This document shows positions 1 to 6,846 of a stretch of DNA of 13,059 bases, piece by piece. Position 1 is the stretch's first letter, and each line of letters starts with the position of its first letter. Source of the DNA: CAVQCT01 sp964520865 (GTDB lineage: Bacteria; Zixibacteria; MSB-5A5; GN15; FEB-12); NCBI GenBank assembly GCA_964520865.1, contig CAZFOY010000072.1, forward strand, positions 1 to 13,059, read 5' to 3'. The translations under genes were made by a program, and so were the position numbers. Under the pieces are notes generated by a model. The model made no database searches. It was not told where the DNA came from and saw only the letters and a program-made list of their open reading frames with translations.

Positions 1-360
1 GGGGACGCCGGGCTCTGCTTCTACAACGAGTCGCATCAACGTTCTTTCATTATCAGACAGTTCAGCCTTTCTCGATTCAGGAAAGGTGGACGGTATTTGT
101 GCGACGAAGCGCAATCCGTTGCCGTTGCGCAAGTCGTCAGGGGATCATGTCGGTATGCCGGCGATCTTCAGGTACAGCACTATGGCGGCAGTTTTGTACT
201 CTCGCTCAACGGAAGCCTGCATGAGACGGCGGTGCTGCAGCCGATACGTATCAACGGTCTCCGGCGGTTCCTGTTCTATCGAGCAAATGCAGAGACGATT
301 TCGGAAGAGAATTCCGCAACAATCATACTGAGCGAGGACGAAGATGTGTGTCAAGAATAG
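1..360 (+). CDS. Unknown protein, C-terminal part (5' truncated by window edge)
   Basis: The frame is open from base 1 to a TAG at 358-360, giving 119 residues of a protein that begins upstream. An in-frame TTG at 97 is a possible start, but the reading frame runs back to the window edge without a stop, so truncation is more likely. The visible part alternates short hydrophobic and polar stretches (for example the FVLSLNG segment), as in a beta-rich domain, and ends in a very acidic tail (LSEDEDVCQE). I recognise no family. It overlaps the next gene by 17 bp, and its position at the head of a capsid-gene run suggests a phage late protein. That role is inferred from context only. Confidence 0.6.
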   Translation, partial: GDAGLCFYNESHQRSFIIRQFSLSRFRKGGRYLCDEAQSVAVAQVVRGSCRYAGDLQVQHYGGSFVLSLNGSLHETAVLQPIRINGLRRFLFYRANAETISEENSATIILSEDEDVCQE

Positions 361-655
361 TGGCTCGTTGTTCGTCAGCGGTCCGACCCTCAGGATTATC
401 ACAACTATCCTCGGGATTGCTGCCGCCTACTTTCTCACGATCCAGTCGCTCAAAGTGGAACTGGCTGAAAAGGCGGAGGGTCCGGCGGTCGAGCTAATCG
501 ATAAGAAACTGACCAATCTCGAAGCGGTGATCCGCGAAGGGGTGGTGAGCAAGGAGCAGTTCTACACGTTCTCCCGGGATGTCGAGGCTCGTTTGAACCG
601 GATTGAGATACTACTTCAGAACGATAAAGGGAAGGGCGGTGATGAAGATCGATAA
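344..655 (+). CDS. Small membrane protein with C-terminal coiled coil
   Basis: This is a 103-residue protein starting at ATG 344 inside the end of the preceding gene, with GAGG at 333-336 as a plausible ribosome site. A single hydrophobic segment spans about residues 15-34 (ITTILGIAAAYFLTI core). It is followed by a charged, heptad-like helix at about residues 36-92, including a VEARLNRIEILL stretch, and a short hydrophilic tail (DKGKGGDEDR). One transmembrane helix plus a long coiled coil is a layout seen in phage small membrane proteins such as holin or spanin partners and XhlA-like proteins, but no diagnostic motif is visible. It could equally be a virion or membrane-anchoring protein. It overlaps the next gene by 14 bp, suggesting coupled translation. 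Confidence 0.65.
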   Translation: MCVKNSGSLFVSGPTLRIITTILGIAAAYFLTIQSLKVELAEKAEGPAVELIDKKLTNLEAVIREGVVSKEQFYTFSRDVEARLNRIEILLQNDKGKGGDEDR

Positions 656-1049
656 CCTGCGAACCTATCTTGAGGGGCTGCAAAACCAGATCAGCTCCGG
701 CAGCATCAATGAACTGGACTTTGACACTCTGTCCGAACGGCTGACTGATTTTGTTGGGCTTGTCAGCGAACATGAATTGCAGACGGCCGAGCTGAATGAG
801 CTTCGAGAAGACTACTGCCGAAGAATCGCCGGGATGGCTAAGGCGATCGCAGTAGCGGAGCGGAAGGCGGGCAAATTAAAGGAGGCGGAAGAGTTGATCG
901 ATTCCCTGAAGACGCTTGGTGCACGTGAACTCATCAACCTGTACGGCAAAACCCAGGCCCGCTTTCACGACACATTTCCATCGAGCTTTGGAATACTGCG
1001 AGCCAGGCGCCGCTCGGTAAGGTCAGATCAATTCAAAGAATTCAAGTAG
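642..1049 (+). CDS. Small helical phage-region protein, function unknown
   Basis: This is a 135-residue protein. ATG 642 is chosen because a GGGAAGG purine tract lies just upstream. An in-frame TTG at 603 would add 13 residues deep inside the upstream gene and has no comparable ribosome site. Residues 1-100 are predicted by eye to be almost entirely helical and charged, with heptad-like spacing (TLSERLTDFVGLVSEHELQ, then KAGKLKEAEELIDSLKTL). The C-terminus is strongly basic (RARRRSVR). A short helical protein just upstream of the decoration and capsid genes could assist head assembly, as scaffolds do. It is shorter than most scaffolds and has no visible protease, so this stays an inference. 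Confidence 0.65.
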   Translation: MKIDNLRTYLEGLQNQISSGSINELDFDTLSERLTDFVGLVSEHELQTAELNELREDYCRRIAGMAKAIAVAERKAGKLKEAEELIDSLKTLGARELINLYGKTQARFHDTFPSSFGILRARRRSVRSDQFKEFK

Positions 1050-1053
1050 CGGT

Positions 1054-1093
1054 GGGACGAAAGTCCCGGCCACGGGGGCAGACGCCCGGCCAA
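1054..1093 (+). repeat. Two imperfect tandem 20-nt hairpin units between genes
   Basis: The 73-bp gap before the decoration-protein gene contains two adjacent 20-nt units, at 1054-1073 and 1074-1093. Each begins GGG and ends CCCGGCCA plus one base. Unit 1 folds into a perfect 5-bp stem, GGGAC/GTCCC (1054-1058 with 1063-1067), closed by a GAAA tetraloop. Unit 2 can form GGGC/GCCC (1076-1079 with 1084-1087) around AGAC. No T-run follows, so this is not an intrinsic terminator. A processing site, an mRNA stabiliser or a protein-binding RNA ahead of the high-expression capsid genes would fit. It matches no RNA family I can name. Confidence 0.6.
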
Positions 1094-1122
1094 AATAGTC
1101 ACGAAAAACGGAAAGGTAACTA

Positions 1123-1542
1123 ATGTCTATCAGAACGCAAAATCTCGAGACCATCGCGCCCGTCCTGGTGAGTTTCAGCATTCATCAGACGGGCGGTATC
1201 GATGATCTCAAAGACGCCGATATCGGTTGCGCGGTCGGGCTGACCGCCGGGCTGGAGGTCGGCCCGCTGGCAAACGATCAGCAACTGCTCGGCAAGTTGG
1301 TAGGACTCAGTCTGTCGGACGCGAATAACGGTAAACGACTGGCCACGGTACAGGTGAGCGGAGTTTGCCGGTTGTCTGTTTCATCGCCGTATCCGGTTAT
1401 CGGCAATCGCGTGACGGGCGGTGGAAGCGGCACCGTGAAACAAGCAGCGGCAGTGGCATCGGACCCGGTCGGTGGCAATATCGCGCGCGGGACAGTGCTT
1501 GAGATAAACGGAACGATCGACTGCACGCTGTTGCTGAATTGA
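1123..1542 (+). CDS. Probable phage head decoration/stabilisation protein
   Basis: This 139-residue protein starts at ATG 1123 after a GAAAGG ribosome site (1111-1116). It is beta-rich and glycine-rich, with the low-complexity hydrophobic/small-residue pattern of capsid decoration proteins. Its features include GCAVGLTAGLEVGPL, LVGLSLSDANNGKRLATVQVSG, a glycine-rich loop near residues 99-103 and a beta-strand C-terminus (TVLEINGTIDCTLLLN). Small proteins of this kind, including DUF2190-type head proteins, often sit immediately upstream of the major capsid gene. Here the capsid start codon lies only 11 bp downstream. The call rests mainly on composition, length and position, because no residue motif is decisive. 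Confidence 0.5.
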   Translation: MSIRTQNLETIAPVLVSFSIHQTGGIDDLKDADIGCAVGLTAGLEVGPLANDQQLLGKLVGLSLSDANNGKRLATVQVSGVCRLSVSSPYPVIGNRVTGGGSGTVKQAAAVASDPVGGNIARGTVLEINGTIDCTLLLN

Positions 1543-1553
1543 GGAGGGAAAAC

Positions 1554-2654
1554 ATGGATTTCAATCAATTTCTCAGGAGTGCCGAAGTTACCAAGCTGGA
1601 AGCACAGACTGAGATCGATTCAGCGGCCGGCTCGGTCGATCTTTCTCACGCCGCAGCACTGACAATCGATAAAGATCTGTACCTGGAGGCGGAGTCGCGC
1701 GGCATGACTCTCTCGGAACTTCTGGAGTCCGACGAATACGATCCGACTCCACCGAACAGTCCGCTCGACGCATTCGAAAGACAGCTTGTCCTCGCGGGCA
1801 TTCGACTTGGCGGCAAGTCGCCGACAACGGTAGAGCAATTCTATCAGCAGGCGCCGGCGCTTCTTCCGGAATTCATGCTTCGGGAGATTCGACGCGGACA
1901 GTCGATGCGCCCGGAACTTGGACTCCTGATTGCCAACAGCACGACCGTTGCAAGCAATACGTACACTCCGTTCTTCATTGATACGGATGATAAGGCGCGC
2001 TTCTCACTCAGGCCAATCGGAGAGGGCGCAGAGGTGCCGCAGCTCCTGGTGACCGAGCAGAACCATCCGGTAAACGTCCGTGACTACGGTCTTGCCCTTA
2101 AAGCGAGCTACAAAGCTCTGCGCTACCGGACGACCTCGCAGTTCCGCGTGCTTCTCTGGTATATCGGCTTCAGGATTCAAACCGACAAGATCGGTCTGCT
2201 GGTCGATTGCCTGATCAACGGCGACGGCAACAGCAACGCCGCGTCGATCATTGAATCAGCAGCCACCGGAAGCCTCGTGTACGAGGATCTGATCACGCTC
2301 TGGTCGAGCTTCACGCCGTTTTCGATGAATACGATCATCTGCGGTGTAAACGAACTCAAGTCGATTCTCACGCTGGACGAGTTCAAGGATCCGATGGCCG
2401 GATACCGCTTCCAGAACTCAGGCGAGATGTTCAGCCCGCTTGGGGCGACTCTCGTCCGTTCCGATGAGGTGACGTCCGGGTACGTCATCGGCCTGGACAA
2501 CCGGTTTGCGATCGAAGAAGTTATCACTCAGCCGCTCACGATTGAATACGACAAGGTGATCGATCAGCGGTTCGAAGAAGCGGTCATCTCCGAATCGGTG
2601 ACATTCGCCAAGGTGCTCAAAGAAGCCGCAGTGATCCTGAACACACAGTATTAA
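1554..2654 (+). CDS. Major capsid protein, HK97 fold
   Basis: This is a 366-residue protein starting at ATG 1554, with GGAGGG at 1543-1548. A TTG at 1539 in the same frame overlaps the previous stop and is rejected. The first ~115 residues are helical and acidic, like the delta/N-terminal arm of HK97-type subunits. The remainder shows the family pattern. There is an extended strand region with FRVLLWYIGF and the helix-rich TDKIGLLVDCLINGDGN. A YEDLITLWSSF helix leads into MNTIICGVNELKSIL, followed by an LGATLVRSDEV loop and a YVIGLDNRFAIEEVI strand. The C-terminus, with VIDQRFEEAVISESVTFAKV, is the strand-helix end typical of phage capsid subunits. No protease gene is visible nearby. An encapsulin is less likely given the length and the virion-like neighbours. 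Confidence 0.85.
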   Translation: MDFNQFLRSAEVTKLEAQTEIDSAAGSVDLSHAAALTIDKDLYLEAESRGMTLSELLESDEYDPTPPNSPLDAFERQLVLAGIRLGGKSPTTVEQFYQQAPALLPEFMLREIRRGQSMRPELGLLIANSTTVASNTYTPFFIDTDDKARFSLRPIGEGAEVPQLLVTEQNHPVNVRDYGLALKASYKALRYRTTSQFRVLLWYIGFRIQTDKIGLLVDCLINGDGNSNAASIIESAATGSLVYEDLITLWSSFTPFSMNTIICGVNELKSILTLDEFKDPMAGYRFQNSGEMFSPLGATLVRSDEVTSGYVIGLDNRFAIEEVITQPLTIEYDKVIDQRFEEAVISESVTFAKVLKEAAVILNTQY

Positions 2655-2661
2655 CGAGACC

Positions 2662-2684
2662 AGGGACCCGCTCCGCGGGTCCCT
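2662..2684 (+). terminator. Hairpin downstream of the capsid gene (attenuator or processing site)
   Basis: A perfect 10-bp GC-rich stem pairs 2662-2671 with 2675-2684 across a 3-nt TCC loop, starting 7 bp after the capsid stop codon. The following bases, CTCTAATT, form only a weak T-rich tract, so it is at best a leaky terminator. Hairpins in this position commonly limit read-through or protect the 3' end of the abundant capsid transcript. That role is inferred. Confidence 0.7.
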
Positions 2685-2702
2685 CTCTAATTGGGAAGAA
2701 CC

Positions 2703-4112
2703 ATGCGCAACATAATTGCTCAGATCGACTATCAAAATCTTCTCGGCGTGCCTCCGGGAAAGCGATTGTTCAGGGTAAATTCCGGGGAGTTCGCTGGCCG
2801 AATCTTGGCTATCTTCCGGGAATCGAATCATGACATTGCCTTTTCGTTTTCTGATGCACCGTTCACCGACTGGTCGACGCCGGAGACGATCGCAAGCGAT
2901 TCATCTTCGTTTCCGTTCGATGCTGCAATGGCGGAAGACGGCACTGTCTGGATAGCCTATGTGGAAAACACGACCGAGTACCTGGCGGTGCGAAAGTTGT
3001 CGTTCTCAGACGGCGTATGGACCGCGGGAGAAAAGGCATACGCATTTTACGGCAACACGTTCGGTCCATCGATAGCAGTAGAGCCGTCGGGTAAACTCTG
3101 GTTAGGTTTCGGTCGCCTCAACGCCGGCTTTTTCGACATGCAGGTGAAGTCCTCTGCGGACGACGGGGCTACCTGGGGTTCGGGTTCGTCGGACTTTGGC
3201 GATACGCTGAGACAATCACTGTATGTGCCGATTTGTCGGCTTCTGCTGAGTCCGAATAAACTCACTGCCGTCTATAACGGTACCCTTACGGACATCTACG
3301 CGCGGTGGATGCCGCTGTCCGGTGGAGACTGGAGCGACGAGCAGCTGATAGCCACCGGAAGTGACCTCAACGAGCAGTTCGATGCAGCTGTTTCCGAGGA
3401 TGGGCTGCTCGGTGTCGTGTTCAACAGCGACAGGCTCTACTATCGTGAATTCGACGGATCAAACTGGGGGGCGCAGACGGTACTCGACGAATCGAGAGGA
3501 GGCTCTCCGCAAATCTACTTCAGCAGGAAGTTTCCCGTGGTCGTGTATCTCGGAACGACCGAAGGGGAGGAGACAGCGCTCAAATTCGTGCACCGTTCGA
3601 CCGGAGCGTTCTCATCACCGCAGGCATTGGAGCCGAGAGCCGATCTTTTCGACCGCGTTCTTCTATATGATTCCGGCACCGGCAGGTACTCAGATTGTAC
3701 GAGCACGGCCGCCAGCGCAACGGACGCGGACTTCTTTCACGAAGATTCGGGAGCACTTCTGAGCAGTCAACGAGACGCCCTTTTCGTCGGTTTGAGCAGG
3801 AAATTCCGATATCTGCAATTTCATTTGTCCACACCGGGCGAAGGAGGAAGCGTCTCCTATTCCTATTGGGACGGGTTGGCCTGGAAGTCGTTCACGCCTC
3901 ACGGCAGCAGCTACAATCTGAGTACGGCCACGGAACAACTGGCGCTCTGGGCAGATCTGTCGTCGATCCCGGTCGACTGGCAGAAGTGTGCCATCGAGGA
4001 CAATACATTGTTTTGGGTGCGGATCGAGACGGTAACCAATTTCACGACTCCTCCGATCGGCAGCCGCCTTACGTCTCGATCTCACATCGAATCATTGGTC
4101 GCAAGGAGGTGA
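2703..4112 (+). CDS. Beta-propeller virion protein with C-terminal phage beta domain
   Basis: This is a 469-residue protein. ATG 2703 is chosen because GGGAAG (2693-2698) precedes it; the TTG at 2691 overlaps that site. Residues ~40-310 repeat a propeller-blade pattern: AEDGTVWIAYV near 77-87, VEPSGKLWLGFG near 127-137, an Asp-box-like SADDGATW at 151-158, and SEDGLLGVVF near 231-240. This resembles sialidase-type (BNR) or YVTN-like propellers. Residues ~360-455 form a second domain (FVGLSRKFRYLQFHLS, VSYSYWDGLAWKSF, WVRIE). It matches a beta domain I associate with phage baseplate or virion proteins, where the SWEYWNGSSW-type motif recurs. No signal peptide is present. A role in surface or glycan recognition is plausible. 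No complete sialidase catalytic set is seen. Confidence 0.65.
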   Translation: MRNIIAQIDYQNLLGVPPGKRLFRVNSGEFAGRILAIFRESNHDIAFSFSDAPFTDWSTPETIASDSSSFPFDAAMAEDGTVWIAYVENTTEYLAVRKLSFSDGVWTAGEKAYAFYGNTFGPSIAVEPSGKLWLGFGRLNAGFFDMQVKSSADDGATWGSGSSDFGDTLRQSLYVPICRLLLSPNKLTAVYNGTLTDIYARWMPLSGGDWSDEQLIATGSDLNEQFDAAVSEDGLLGVVFNSDRLYYREFDGSNWGAQTVLDESRGGSPQIYFSRKFPVVVYLGTTEGEETALKFVHRSTGAFSSPQALEPRADLFDRVLLYDSGTGRYSDCTSTAASATDADFFHEDSGALLSSQRDALFVGLSRKFRYLQFHLSTPGEGGSVSYSYWDGLAWKSFTPHGSSYNLSTATEQLALWADLSSIPVDWQKCAIEDNTLFWVRIETVTNFTTPPIGSRLTSRSHIESLVARR

Positions 4113-4116
4113 TTGC

Positions 4117-4929
4117 GTGTCGTATACAAACTCTGAATTGGTCAGGCGACACCTGATCGAACGTTATCCGGCGCAGTCGGCCGTGATGAACCAATCAATC
4201 GTGTTAAGCGGTGTCAGCGATGTCATCTTCTACGGCGGCCCGATTGACGGTTCCTCTCTCTCCGTTAAATCAATTCGAAACCGGCTGCCCTCCCGAACGC
4301 TGGTGACTTTGCAGGGAGAATCCACGGTAATAGCGGCAAATCCTCTGGTGCCGGGGACGGTCGCGGTAGCATCCGACAGCTCATTCGGAATCATCTACAT
4401 TGAAAACGAAGACTTCGTGATTGATGCCGCGGCCTCGATCCTCAGAATAAAATCCTCCGGTCGTCTTCAGATCGACGCGACGGTGGCTGTATGGTACCTG
4501 GCCTTCACCCTGTACGAAAGAGGAGTCGATTACACAGTCAATGAAGACAAAGGATCAATTCGGCGTCTTGCCGGTGGTGACATCGCCGACGGAGAGCAAG
4601 TTTATCTCGATTATCGGCCGTTGTACGACAGTCTCGGGACCGATCTGCTCGAAGCTGCAGTGACCGAGGCAAACGGTCTGGTGGAACGGGCAGTTGATCC
4701 TGACAAGCAGTTTGGCGCCGATCCCGTGCTGCAAACTGCGGCAACCTGTCGCGCCCTCGAGATAGTCTGCCGGACGGCCGTTACTCGCGATCTCTCAGGC
4801 GGATCGAGCAATGACCGTACCGCGTCTGTCTGGATGAAGCTGGCCGATCATTACGCAGCAAGATCTGACGTACTGATCAGGGCCTTCCGTCCACCCGTGA
4901 CCAGCATTTCCAAGCCAACGTTGAGCTGA
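4117..4929 (+). CDS. Connector-like virion protein with duplicated beta module
   Basis: This 270-residue protein starts at GTG 4117. The near-perfect Shine-Dalgarno AAGGAGGTGA (4103-4112) overlaps the stop codon of the previous gene, which fixes the start and implies coupling. Residues ~94-128 and ~133-167 look like two copies of a beta module with the shared pattern D-(F/Y)-x-(V/I)-(D/N)...I-x-R...G-x-(L/I)...(V)-x-(V/L)-x-Y. The second copy, GVDYTVNEDKGSIRRL plus IADGEQVYLDY, closely matches a segment common in phage tail and virion proteins. From ~175 to 258 the protein is helical (LLEAAVTEANGLVERAV, ALEIVCRTAVTRDL, WMKLADHYAARSDVLIRAF), as in gp6-like head-tail connectors. The exact position in the particle is inferred. 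Confidence 0.55.
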   Translation: MSYTNSELVRRHLIERYPAQSAVMNQSIVLSGVSDVIFYGGPIDGSSLSVKSIRNRLPSRTLVTLQGESTVIAANPLVPGTVAVASDSSFGIIYIENEDFVIDAAASILRIKSSGRLQIDATVAVWYLAFTLYERGVDYTVNEDKGSIRRLAGGDIADGEQVYLDYRPLYDSLGTDLLEAAVTEANGLVERAVDPDKQFGADPVLQTAATCRALEIVCRTAVTRDLSGGSSNDRTASVWMKLADHYAARSDVLIRAFRPPVTSISKPTLS

Positions 4930-4939
4930 AGGAGGTAGC

Positions 4940-5314
4940 ATGATTCCTGCATTTTTGACTCTGAGTGGGATGCGAGTCTGGTATGTACCCGAGGTTAAGG
5001 TCTGGGGTACCGAATCGTGGGGCGGTCTTGACATGCTCATGGTCGAGAATTCCAACGGACAACGAAGCCTCATGTATCACTCCGTCGACATCGGCGGCTC
5101 AACTCAGGAAATGCTCTTTTCCGAACTCCGCGACTTTCGCGGCAATCTGTTGCCGGAATCGATCACGAACCCTCGCGTTGTCGTGTGTCCCCGGTCTGCT
5201 TTCGCGGCGTTTCCTGTTGGTCATGCGTCCAACCGGTCGTTCAGGATCGCGCGGGACCTTGTCGCATCCGGTCCTGTCACCGTCGACCTGCTCGTGCTTG
5301 AAATGGGAAAATGA
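4940..5314 (+). CDS. Unknown small phage-region protein, beta-rich
   Basis: This 124-residue protein starts at ATG 4940, 4 bases after a strong AAGGAGG (4929-4935) that overlaps the preceding stop codon. Visible features are a beta-rich N-terminal half (RVWYVPEVKVWG, LDMLMVEN, SLMYHSVDI), a central PESITNPRVVVCP segment, and a C-terminal strand (GPVTVDLLVLEMG). It has no signal peptide, membrane segment or recognisable catalytic motif. Its place between a connector-like gene and a small helical gene suggests a minor virion or assembly component, for example a head-completion or neck protein. I do not recognise the family, so the function is open. Confidence 0.6.
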   Translation: MIPAFLTLSGMRVWYVPEVKVWGTESWGGLDMLMVENSNGQRSLMYHSVDIGGSTQEMLFSELRDFRGNLLPESITNPRVVVCPRSAFAAFPVGHASNRSFRIARDLVASGPVTVDLLVLEMGK

Positions 5315-5315
5315 T

Positions 5316-5600
5316 ATGGCCGTGAAAAAGATCGATGAAGAAGACTTTGCCGAGGCGATCGCCCTGCTTGACGATCTCATTGTCAGGTATTACCGGCAAA
5401 TACGCAACAATATGGATGAAAACCCGAAACTTGGAGATTTTCTCAAAATGATAGAACTGCGACGAAAAGTCAGCCCGTCGAATGCCGAGCAACGGAAATT
5501 CTGGCAGATGCTTGATGAAATTCGAAAGGAAGAACTGGGCCCGAAAGCCGGAAAGAGCCGAAAGACAAAGAAACGATCGGTGCGCCAAAATGCGGCTTAA
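5316..5600 (+). CDS. Unknown small basic helical protein
   Basis: This 94-residue protein starts at ATG 5316, one base after the preceding TGA (5312-5314), with a modest purine tract (GGGAAAA) upstream. It is helical and highly charged. An acidic N-terminal helix (IDEEDFAEAIALLDDLIV) precedes a RYYRQIRNN segment and a charged middle (NAEQRKFWQMLDEIRKEEL). The tail is strongly basic (GKSRKTKKRSVRQ). A basic C-terminal tail on a short helical protein suggests nucleic-acid contact, as in small terminase or DNA-packaging accessories, but no helix-turn-helix is clear. Its last 11 bp overlap the next gene. Confidence 0.6.
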   Translation: MAVKKIDEEDFAEAIALLDDLIVRYYRQIRNNMDENPKLGDFLKMIELRRKVSPSNAEQRKFWQMLDEIRKEELGPKAGKSRKTKKRSVRQNAA

Positions 5601-6840
5601 ACTCACAATCTCCTTCGCATACGTCGTTGCAATAGTCTTCGGCGTGCAGATCGCAACTGCACTTTGCGCGTCCCGGACATTGGTCAGGAAGGAGACGACT
5701 TGCCAGGGAAAGAAACTGATACGCGCAGAGTGCACGTTTTTCCAGGACGCGGCCATAGGTCATTCGAACGTTCTGAAGATCAGTTGTTTTGACGACAACT
5801 GTTCACTTTCAATCGGACTTCCCGGAGATACTACCGTTCTACCGGAAACGCACGTGCACTTGGGAGAACACATTATTCTCAAGAGCGGCGCGTTATGGAA
5901 ACAGGAGGTATTTGCCCGCGAGGATGGTTGTCTTGAATGGTTGGCCGTCTTGGACCATGCTCCCTCTTCCTGCTCATTGTCATTTCCGATCCTGACGCAA
6001 AACCTCGTGTTTTATTTCCAGGATAGTCTCAGTGATTCTGAGAAGTCGTCGGGCGCAGAAAGAGCCGATTCGGTACTTTATTCATGGGCGGTCTATCGTT
6101 CGGCGGCCACGGGCGATCGTCGCCATGTCCCTTCCTACGGTACGGGCAAGGCGTTCCACATTTATCGTCCCCGGGTCTGGGACAGCTCCGGCGACAGTTG
6201 TTGGGCGGACCTTCGAGTAGATACGCTCGGGAATATACTGACGATCGTTCTTGACCCCGCATATCTCAAACGTGCGATCTATCCGGTCACAATTGACCCG
6301 ACGTTCGGGTTCAGCGCAGGCGGAGCATCCAGTACCGCTCTGAGCACTGTCGAGGCGTGGGGAAATAAGAATAGCCAATACTTCTTTACTTCGGACGGAT
6401 CCGAGCACGTCGACTCATTGTACGCCTATCTCAAATCGTACGCGGCCGGAACCTACTACGCCGACCTGGCTGTCTACACGGTTGAATCGGGAAATCCTTC
6501 GTTGCGAGCGGGCTCGGCGGTGACCGTTTCTGGGTCTGGAAGCACCGTAGCCCGGAGAGGAGTTGCGGTCGACGAATCACTGACGGATGGGTCCGTTTAC
6601 ACACTCTGCGTCGGCAATCCAATCAATGGGGCACGCGTGCAGTATGATTCCGGTATTTCAGGCCAAAACTCACGCCAGACAAGTTCAACCGAACTGGGAG
6701 CAAGCTGGAATCATACTGTCGACGGTACGATGCTTCTGAGCATTTACGCCGTCTACTCGCAAGGAGTATCAGGGGTAACGCAATTGCCGCCGAGACGGAA
6801 GCGGGCTCAGCAATCCTGGCTGAACTCAGGGGAAAGGTAA
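5590..6840 (+). CDS. Secreted phage-type beta protein, cysteine-rich N-terminus
   Basis: This 416-residue protein starts at ATG 5590. Longer in-frame starts exist (5482, 5515), but 5590 yields a classic Sec signal: a basic MRLK start, a hydrophobic core at ~5-23 and an ALCAS exit. No strong ribosome site is seen, so translation is probably coupled to the overlapping upstream gene. Residues ~35-130 carry six cysteines (38, 48, 66, 71, 114, 128), consistent with disulfides after export. Residues ~183-240 (GTGKAFHIYRPRVWD, LDPAYLKRAIYPVTIDPTFG) match a domain recurring in phage-associated and exported proteins of uncultivated bacteria. Residues ~250-390 form a further beta domain of jelly-roll character. 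It could be a surface-displayed adhesin, a fibre-like protein, or an exported product of the prophage. Confidence 0.65.
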   Translation: MRLKLTISFAYVVAIVFGVQIATALCASRTLVRKETTCQGKKLIRAECTFFQDAAIGHSNVLKISCFDDNCSLSIGLPGDTTVLPETHVHLGEHIILKSGALWKQEVFAREDGCLEWLAVLDHAPSSCSLSFPILTQNLVFYFQDSLSDSEKSSGAERADSVLYSWAVYRSAATGDRRHVPSYGTGKAFHIYRPRVWDSSGDSCWADLRVDTLGNILTIVLDPAYLKRAIYPVTIDPTFGFSAGGASSTALSTVEAWGNKNSQYFFTSDGSEHVDSLYAYLKSYAAGTYYADLAVYTVESGNPSLRAGSAVTVSGSGSTVARRGVAVDESLTDGSVYTLCVGNPINGARVQYDSGISGQNSRQTSSTELGASWNHTVDGTMLLSIYAVYSQGVSGVTQLPPRRKRAQQSWLNSGER

Positions 6841-6846
6841 TCGGAA

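Noticed and set aside
1554..2654. Capsid-fold protein as an encapsulin shell
   Set aside because: It is longer than typical encapsulins, has a helical N-terminal arm, and sits among virion-type genes with no cargo enzyme nearby.
3361..4156. Alternative plus-strand frames inside the propeller gene
   Set aside because: They lie wholly or mostly within a well-supported gene, and their translations are low-complexity and Arg/Ser-rich, as expected from out-of-frame reading.
5590..5670. Lipoprotein signal (lipobox) around C26 of the secreted protein
   Set aside because: The residues before the Cys are TAL, which do not fit the lipobox [LVI][ASTVI][GAS]C because Leu is at -1.
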